64,000 nt of DNA from Aquificota bacterium. Its GTDB lineage: Bacteria > Aquificota > Aquificia > Aquificales > Aquificaceae. Made by a program: the position numbers and the translations under genes. The stretch spans positions 124,001 to 188,000 of the forward strand of contig JAUQQK010000001.1 of NCBI GenBank assembly GCA_030549905.1, read 5' to 3'. The number at the start of each line of letters is the position of its first letter. The stretch's first letter is position 1. Shown one piece after another: positions 58,623 through 64,000 of the stretch. The notes beneath the pieces are model-generated. The model was given only the letters and a program-made list of their open reading frames with translations. It was not told the DNA's origin and searched no databases.

Positions 58623-58886
58623 ATGAGGCTGGTTCTTACACTGCTGACAGCTCTACTTCTACTCTTCGCGGACTTTACTTCCGCAGAACACCACCACGAA
58701 GACTACCAGCTTCACACAGATTGTTCTGTATGTATCCTTCAACATTCACAGATAGATACATCTTCATATAAGCCTCAGATAAAACTCCATCTTAGAATAA
58801 GCCTTCTTCCTGTAGAGGAAAAACCAGAAACACTACCTTTAAAAACACTTCTAAAGACCACCAAAGACAGGGCACCTCCTGCATAA
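58623..58886 (+). CDS. Small exported His/Cys-containing protein
   Basis: Signal peptide then AEHHHEDYQLHTDCSVCILQHSQ; first gene of metal cluster. Confidence 0.6.
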   Translation: MRLVLTLLTALLLLFADFTSAEHHHEDYQLHTDCSVCILQHSQIDTSSYKPQIKLHLRISLLPVEEKPETLPLKTLLKTTKDRAPPA

Positions 58887-58944
58887 GGAAACTACCTATA
58901 CCTCCTTTCCCTTCATCTAAAAAAAATTTGCAGGAGGTGCTATC

Positions 58945-59283
58945 ATGAAAGTTGTCTATATTTTCAGCACACCTAATTCAGCTTCATACATACTGGGCAG
59001 GATGATACTGCCCCAGCTTGAAGCAAACATACATCCTGTTCAGGTGACAGGCATGTTTTTCTTCCTTGACAACAACTACGTTCTTGTAAAGGGAAATCCA
59101 ATAGGTGAAAGGCTTTCAAAACTTCTAAGAGAAGGCAAAGTAGGTTTTCTCATGGGGTGCGACCAGTGTTGTATGGAAAGAAACATAGAAGACCAGCTTG
59201 TGGAAGGAGCCACCATAGGATGCTTTCCGAACCTATACAAGAAAGCACAGGAATTGGGAGTGGAGCAAGTAATAACTTTGTAA
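58945..59283 (+). CDS. DsrE-like protein
   Basis: 112 aa; VVYIFSTPNSASYILGRMILPQLEAN, VGFLMGCDQCCMERNIEDQLVEGATIGCFPNLYKKAQELGVEQVI. Confidence 0.65.
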   Translation: MKVVYIFSTPNSASYILGRMILPQLEANIHPVQVTGMFFFLDNNYVLVKGNPIGERLSKLLREGKVGFLMGCDQCCMERNIEDQLVEGATIGCFPNLYKKAQELGVEQVITL

Positions 59284-59295
59284 GGAGGTATTACC

Positions 59296-60741
59296 ATGAA
59301 GAAAGTTTTGCTTTTGCTTGGAATATTTAGCTTTTCTTTTGCTCAGGAAGACCTTGAAAGCCTAAAGCGTCAGCTGGAAGAACAAAAAAGGCTTATCAAA
59401 GAGCTTGAGAAGAAGATAGAAGCCTTAGAGAAGGCTCAAAAGGAAGAAGAGCCACAGAAAAAAGAAGCAAGAGAAGGAACCAGACCGGCACCTGCGGACA
59501 GAAGCCTACAGCTAAGGTTAAAGTTTGACGAGAGGTTAAGAGCATACCAGATATCTCCTTTCAAACAGACTGCCTTCTTACCGGATATATCCTTTATAGC
59601 GGATACCTCTTTTGTAGCAAGAAACAGAAATGACCAAACTTTTAAAAAGCTTGAGATTCCAGAGTTATATTACACGCATGCCAATGATGGTCATGGTAAG
59701 CTCAACGAAAAGAGGGGCTTTAACTTAAACTATGGTGAGCTTTATCTTTATGCTCCAGTAGACCCTTACTTTGACCTGTATGCTACCATACCCTTTTCGG
59801 AAGAGGGGGTGGAGCTTGAAGAGGCTTATGCGGTTACAAGGGGACTTCCGGGAGGCTTTCAGCTGAAAGTGGGTAAATTCAGGAGCTCTTTTGGAAGATT
59901 AAACGCTCAGCATCCGCACACTTGGGACTTTGCCACTCAACCGCTACCCTATAAGGTCTTTCTTGGAGATGATGGTCTTGTGGAAAAGGGAATTCACCTA
60001 AACTGGCTTGCACCTGTGCCTTTCTATCTTCTTTTTGGTATGGAGGTTTTGCAGGGTGAAAATGAGCAGAGCTTCGGAACAGAGGGCTTTTCTGTAAATA
60101 CTAAAAAAGATGGAACGGGTAGTAATATAGAAGTAGGAGATACAAGAAAGCCCAACCTTTATGTGGGTTTTATAAAAACTTCCTTTGACTTAGGCAGGCT
60201 TTCCCTCCTTACAGGCTTGTCCTATGCAACTGGAAAGACAAGGATAAACCACCTTGATACAGAAGAACCGCACGCCTTTGCAGGCAAGACAAAGCTTTAT
60301 GGCTTTGACCTTACCGCCAAATACACCATAGACAGCATAAGGTATGTGTCCTTTCAGGGTGAGTATCTTTATAGAGACATGAAGGGAACCAGCTACGGTT
60401 ATGATGATAATGGAGACCTTTTTATGCCTTTTACAAGCAGAAAACAATCGGGCTTTTATGCACAGCTTGTGGCAAGATTTCACAAGCAGTGGAGAGCGGG
60501 CATAAGGTACGAGCTTATAAACAAAAATGAAGTAAAGAGTGATAGCACGGATAGAGGCTTGCCTAAGAACCTTCCTGCCTACTATGCCATGCTTGAGTTT
60601 AGTCCCACCGAGTTTTCCCGTATAGGGTTGCAGGTAGGTGAAAACAGAGCCTACTATCTTGAAGGTGTGCGAAAGCCTGTAAAGGAGCTAATCCTTCAGT
60701 TTAATTTTGCCATAGGAGCGCATGGTGCTCATCCTTTCTAA
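59296..60741 (+). CDS. Outer membrane porin-like beta-barrel with N-terminal coiled coil
   Basis: Signal peptide, EKKIEALEKAQKEEE coiled coil, repeated amphipathic strands, LKVGKFRSSFGRLNAQHPHTWDF. Confidence 0.78.
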   Translation: MKKVLLLLGIFSFSFAQEDLESLKRQLEEQKRLIKELEKKIEALEKAQKEEEPQKKEAREGTRPAPADRSLQLRLKFDERLRAYQISPFKQTAFLPDISFIADTSFVARNRNDQTFKKLEIPELYYTHANDGHGKLNEKRGFNLNYGELYLYAPVDPYFDLYATIPFSEEGVELEEAYAVTRGLPGGFQLKVGKFRSSFGRLNAQHPHTWDFATQPLPYKVFLGDDGLVEKGIHLNWLAPVPFYLLFGMEVLQGENEQSFGTEGFSVNTKKDGTGSNIEVGDTRKPNLYVGFIKTSFDLGRLSLLTGLSYATGKTRINHLDTEEPHAFAGKTKLYGFDLTAKYTIDSIRYVSFQGEYLYRDMKGTSYGYDDNGDLFMPFTSRKQSGFYAQLVARFHKQWRAGIRYELINKNEVKSDSTDRGLPKNLPAYYAMLEFSPTEFSRIGLQVGENRAYYLEGVRKPVKELILQFNFAIGAHGAHPF

Positions 60742-60748
60742 ACCTTAT

Positions 60749-60769
60749 GGGGGCTTTTGCCCCCTTTTT
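60749..60769 (+). terminator. Rho-independent terminator after the porin gene
   Basis: GGGGGC-TTTT-GCCCCC-TTTTT. Confidence 0.75.
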
Positions 60770-60782
60770 GAAGGAGGAAGAC

Positions 60783-60986
60783 ATGAAGGTCCTTTATAAG
60801 CTTTTGCCAAGTGCAAGCCTTATGCTTAGTTTTGGTACCTTTTCTGTGTGTGGATGCGGGCAATGTCCCGCCTGTATTGGAGCCTCCGCCAGCATGGTGG
60901 GTCTTTTAGCTTATATAAGCACAAAAAAGCTTGTAGTGGGTAAGGAGGCTTGGAATGGGAAAAAGCAAGAAGGAGGCATATCATGA
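60783..60986 (+). CDS. Small Cys-rich membrane protein
   Basis: 67 aa from ATG 60783 with AGGAGG RBS; SVCGCGQCPACIGASASMVGLLAYI. Confidence 0.6.
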   Translation: MKVLYKLLPSASLMLSFGTFSVCGCGQCPACIGASASMVGLLAYISTKKLVVGKEAWNGKKQEGGIS

Positions 60987-61855
60987 GGCTTATAGCTTTA
61001 CTTTTTCTATTTTTTAGTCTGTCTTTTGCTCAAATTAAAGTAGTTGCTACCTACGGCTGGATTGCGGACCTTGTTAAGCAAATAGGCAAAGAAAAGGTGC
61101 AGGTGCATACGATAGCTAAACCCTATGAGGATTTCCACTTTGTACTTCCAAGACCCTCAGAAATTGCAAAGCTCAGGCAGGCGGACCTGCTTGTGATAAA
61201 CGGAGCAAGCCTTGAAGTAGGTTTCCTACCTCCTTTGATTCAGCAGTCAAACAACCCAAAGATACAACCCGGAAGAGAAGGCTTTCTTGACCTCTCTCAG
61301 TTCGTGGAGCTTATAGATAAGCATAAAAAAGTCTCCAGAGAAATGGGAGACGTGCATCCAGAAGGAAATCCACACTATGTGTTTGACCCTCATAATGTAC
61401 CTGTACTTGCAAGGGCTATAACAGAGAGGCTGTGTCAGATTAACCAGAAAAACTGTTCCTACTACAGGGCAAACCTTGAGGATTTTTTAAGAAGGTGGAG
61501 TGCTAAGCTACGGGAATGGGATGCAGGTTTTTCAAAACTCAAAGGTCTTAAGGTGGTGCAGTATCACAAAACTTACAACTACCTTTTTAATCGCTACAGC
61601 ATCAGCACAGTGGGAACTGTAGAGCCACTTCCGGGCATTCCTCCTAATGCAAGGCATGTAGAAAACCTCTCAAAACAGGCTCAGGGTGCAAGGTTTGTGG
61701 TGGTGGAAGCCTTCAGAAGTAAAGACGGATACGCTCAGAGGGTGGCAGAGCTACTGGGGGCTAAACTTTTAGTTTTACCAAGCGATGTGGGGTCGGAAAA
61801 CACAAAGGACCTCTTTGACCTATTTGATACTTTACTGAGGAGGCTTTCTGGATGA
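60983..61855 (+). CDS. ZnuA-like metal ABC transporter substrate-binding protein
   Basis: Start at internal ATG 60983; IKVVATYGWIADLVKQIGKEKVQVHTI, NPHYVFDPHNVPVLARAI, VVQYHKTYNYLFNRYSI. Confidence 0.9.
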   Translation: MRLIALLFLFFSLSFAQIKVVATYGWIADLVKQIGKEKVQVHTIAKPYEDFHFVLPRPSEIAKLRQADLLVINGASLEVGFLPPLIQQSNNPKIQPGREGFLDLSQFVELIDKHKKVSREMGDVHPEGNPHYVFDPHNVPVLARAITERLCQINQKNCSYYRANLEDFLRRWSAKLREWDAGFSKLKGLKVVQYHKTYNYLFNRYSISTVGTVEPLPGIPPNARHVENLSKQAQGARFVVVEAFRSKDGYAQRVAELLGAKLLVLPSDVGSENTKDLFDLFDTLLRRLSG

Positions 61856-62598
61856 TTTTTGACCTTTTCCTTTCCAGCCTACTGTTATGTTTCTCCCTTG
61901 TGGGCATTCACGCCTATTTTGGAAGGCATATCATAAAAAGGGGTATAGTTTTTGCAGACATTGCGGTGGCTCAATTTTCAGGTCTTGGCATAGCCCTTTC
62001 CTTAACCTTTTTTCACGAAGAGTGGGCATACTATCTTTCCCTGACCCTTGCCCTTCTCTCCAGCCTGCTTATAGCCTTCTCCCAGAGGCTAAGTGCTTAT
62101 TCAGAAGCCTTTATAGGTCTTCTCTATGCCCTTGGCTTTTCCGCCACCGTCTTAGTACTTTCCCTCTCAGCCCATGGTATGGAAGAGTTCAAAAGACTTA
62201 CTGCAGGAGACCTTCTTTTTGTGCCTGTGCATGAAGTTATAAAGGCATGCCTTTTTTACGCCTTTGTGGGTCTTCTCCTGCATATGAGAGAACTTTTTCT
62301 AAAGGGCTTTTTAAAAGAGCTAAGCTTTTTTATACTTTTTTCTCTCACCCTTACAAGCTCTGTGAAGCTGGCGGGTATTTTAGTGGTCTTTTCTCTCCTG
62401 CTGGCTCCTGCCCTTTTCTCTATTCTTTTAGAAAAGGGTCTTTTCACTGCATGGCTTTGGGGCACCTTCTGGAGCTTCCTGGGTATTGTTCTATCCTTTA
62501 AGTTTGACCTTCCTACAGGCTACACGGTTGCCTTCCTGCAGGCTCTTTCTACAGGCTTTGTTTTCTGTCTAAAGATGGTTAAAAAAGGCTATTCTTGA
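61852..62598 (+). CDS. ZnuB-like metal ABC transporter permease
   Basis: GIHAYFGRHIIKRGIVFADIAVAQFSGLGIAL...SVKLAGILVVFSLLLAPALFSILL. Confidence 0.88.
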   Translation: MIFDLFLSSLLLCFSLVGIHAYFGRHIIKRGIVFADIAVAQFSGLGIALSLTFFHEEWAYYLSLTLALLSSLLIAFSQRLSAYSEAFIGLLYALGFSATVLVLSLSAHGMEEFKRLTAGDLLFVPVHEVIKACLFYAFVGLLLHMRELFLKGFLKELSFFILFSLTLTSSVKLAGILVVFSLLLAPALFSILLEKGLFTAWLWGTFWSFLGIVLSFKFDLPTGYTVAFLQALSTGFVFCLKMVKKGYS

Positions 62599-62599
62599 A

Positions 62600-63895
62600 C
62601 TAACCGCCAGCTTTTGCATAAACCCTTTCAAACCAGAAATACTCCTCCCTCTCAGGACCCGTAGAAAGCATCACTATGGGCACCTTAAGGTATTCCTGTA
62701 TAAACTCAAGGTATTCTATAGCTTCCTGCGGAAGCTCCTCTATGCTTCTTGCACCTTTTGTGCTCTTCGTCCAGCCTTTAAAGGTCTTATAAACTGGTTT
62801 TGCCTTTTCAAGCCAGCTGAGGCTTGCAGGAAAATGGTCTATCACCTTACCTTCCACCTCATAGGCTACACAGACCTTTACCTCCTCAAAGTGGTCTAAC
62901 ACATCAAGCTTTGTGAGGATAAGACCGTCAAGACCGTTTATATCCACCGCATGCTTCAGAGCCACAAGGTCAAGCCATCCACACCTTCTTGGTCTTCCTG
63001 TAGTAGCTCCATACTCTCCACCCTTCTGTCTTAAAAGCTCTCCAAGCTCGTTTTCAAGCTCTGTGGGAAAGGGTCCTTCTCCTACCCTTGTGGTGTATGC
63101 CTTGGAAACAGCCCAGAAATGAGCGTTGGAAAAGTATTTTGGCGGTAGCCCTGTGCCGTTTGAAAGCCCAAGGGCGGAGGCGTTTGAGGATGTCACATAG
63201 GGATAGGTGCCCATATCCACATCAAGAAGCGTCCCCTGAGCCCCTTCAAAAAGTACGTTTCTCTCAAAGCCCAGCAGGAACCTTGTGGCATCTACCACTC
63301 TGTCCTTTATCTTCTGGTAGTTTTCTAAGAGTTTCTCAAAGATTTCCTCCGCAGAAAGAGAATGGTTCTCACAATAAATCTTCTCGCACAGGTCCTTTAC
63401 AAACTCTATGTTCTCCTTTATAAGCCTGTAGGTTCTGTCCCTGTCTTCAAGGTCGCAGACCCTTATACCTTTACGTCCGTATTTAAACATGTAAGAAGGA
63501 CCTATGCCCCTCAGGGTGGTGCCTATCTTTCCTTTTCTTTCAAAAAGGGAGTCAAGAACCTTATGGTAAGGAAGCACCAAGTGTGCCCTGTCGCTTATGT
63601 AGAGCCTTTCCATTACTTTGAGCCCTCTCGCTTCAAGCTCCTCAATTTCTTTCACTAAAAGCTCCAGGTCCAGCACCATGCCCTGAGCCACTATGCCCCT
63701 TGTATGCTCATGAAGCATTCCTGTGGGAAGCAAATGCAAGACAAACTTTTGACCCTTTACCACCACCGTATGCCCTGCATTGCTACCCCCCTGATATCTA
63801 ACTACCGCCGAAAAGTCTTTGGACAGGAGGTCCACCACCTTACCCTTTCCTTCATCACCCCACTGGGCACCAAGCACCACCAGGTCCTTCTTCAT
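62600..63895 (-). CDS. purA: Adenylosuccinate synthetase
   Basis: GAQWGDEGKGKVVDLLSKDFSAVVRYQGGSNAGHTVVV, FEGAQGTLLDVDMGTYPYVTSSN. Confidence 0.97.
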   Translation of the reverse strand: MKKDLVVLGAQWGDEGKGKVVDLLSKDFSAVVRYQGGSNAGHTVVVKGQKFVLHLLPTGMLHEHTRGIVAQGMVLDLELLVKEIEELEARGLKVMERLYISDRAHLVLPYHKVLDSLFERKGKIGTTLRGIGPSYMFKYGRKGIRVCDLEDRDRTYRLIKENIEFVKDLCEKIYCENHSLSAEEIFEKLLENYQKIKDRVVDATRFLLGFERNVLFEGAQGTLLDVDMGTYPYVTSSNASALGLSNGTGLPPKYFSNAHFWAVSKAYTTRVGEGPFPTELENELGELLRQKGGEYGATTGRPRRCGWLDLVALKHAVDINGLDGLILTKLDVLDHFEEVKVCVAYEVEGKVIDHFPASLSWLEKAKPVYKTFKGWTKSTKGARSIEELPQEAIEYLEFIQEYLKVPIVMLSTGPEREEYFWFERVYAKAGG

Positions 63896-64000
63896 CTTTC
63901 CACCTCTTGAAGTTCTTCCACCATCTGCCTTATGGCTGTCAAAAGCTCCTTTATACCCCAGCCCTTTTGGGCGGATACTACCACAGCCCTGCCTTCCATA
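63892..64000 (-). CDS. C-terminal fragment of a probable small GTPase (truncated by window)
   Basis: ...EGRAVVVSAQKGWGIKELLTAIRQMVEELQEVER*; 'SAxKGxGIxELL' is a GTPase G5-region pattern. Confidence 0.45.
   Translation of the reverse strand, partial: MEGRAVVVSAQKGWGIKELLTAIRQMVEELQEVER

Noticed and set aside
1-64000. CRISPR arrays, rRNA operons, IS elements, prophage
   Set aside because: No regularly spaced repeats, rRNA sequence, transposase or phage genes seen; recurring AAGGAGGTGA strings are ribosome-binding sites

Overview
This 64 kb window looks like a chromosomal segment from an Aquificales-type thermophile (compact overlapping genes, archaeal-type genes, intein-split nrdB). It is almost fully coding. 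Main blocks in order: flagellar fliH(partial)-fliI; proA; a degenerate PIN-like ORF; sulP; nadD/fabG/folK; class I ribonucleotide reductase with an intein in nrdB; a TrmA/RlmD-type RNA methyltransferase, nusA and rimP; moxR; an OmpA/Pal protein; an aminotransferase; flgJ; a BamA-like protein; a coxC-sco-coxB-coxA operon plus a pentaheme cytochrome c; tRNA-Phe; an MnmC-like methyltransferase whose ORF runs antisense through the tRNA; a decayed TrkH/KtrB pseudogene; a MacAB-like exporter; a Tat-exported molybdoenzyme operon (alpha-beta-gamma-TorD-like) that resembles periplasmic nitrite oxidoreductase (Nxr-like); phosphoglucomutase; a Pab1020/Rnl3-type RNA ligase tail-to-tail with a PIN-domain 'RNA ligase partner' gene; a sulfur-relay cluster (IscU, PP-loop enzyme, TusA, DUF1858, NifU-C); murB-ddl-ftsQ-ftsA-ftsZ; a copper-efflux island (CusCBA-like, CopB P-type ATPase, NosL, DUF411, Met-rich protein); tpx; a Pur-alpha-like protein; mog; a metal cluster (DsrE-like, porin, ZnuA, ZnuB without ZnuC) behind a palindrome that overlaps a -10 box; and purA. 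Best candidates for an under-described system are the RNA ligase/PIN pair with its neighbouring sulfur-relay operon, and the Nxr-like molybdoenzyme. All family calls come from reading motifs and from memory; no database search was run.
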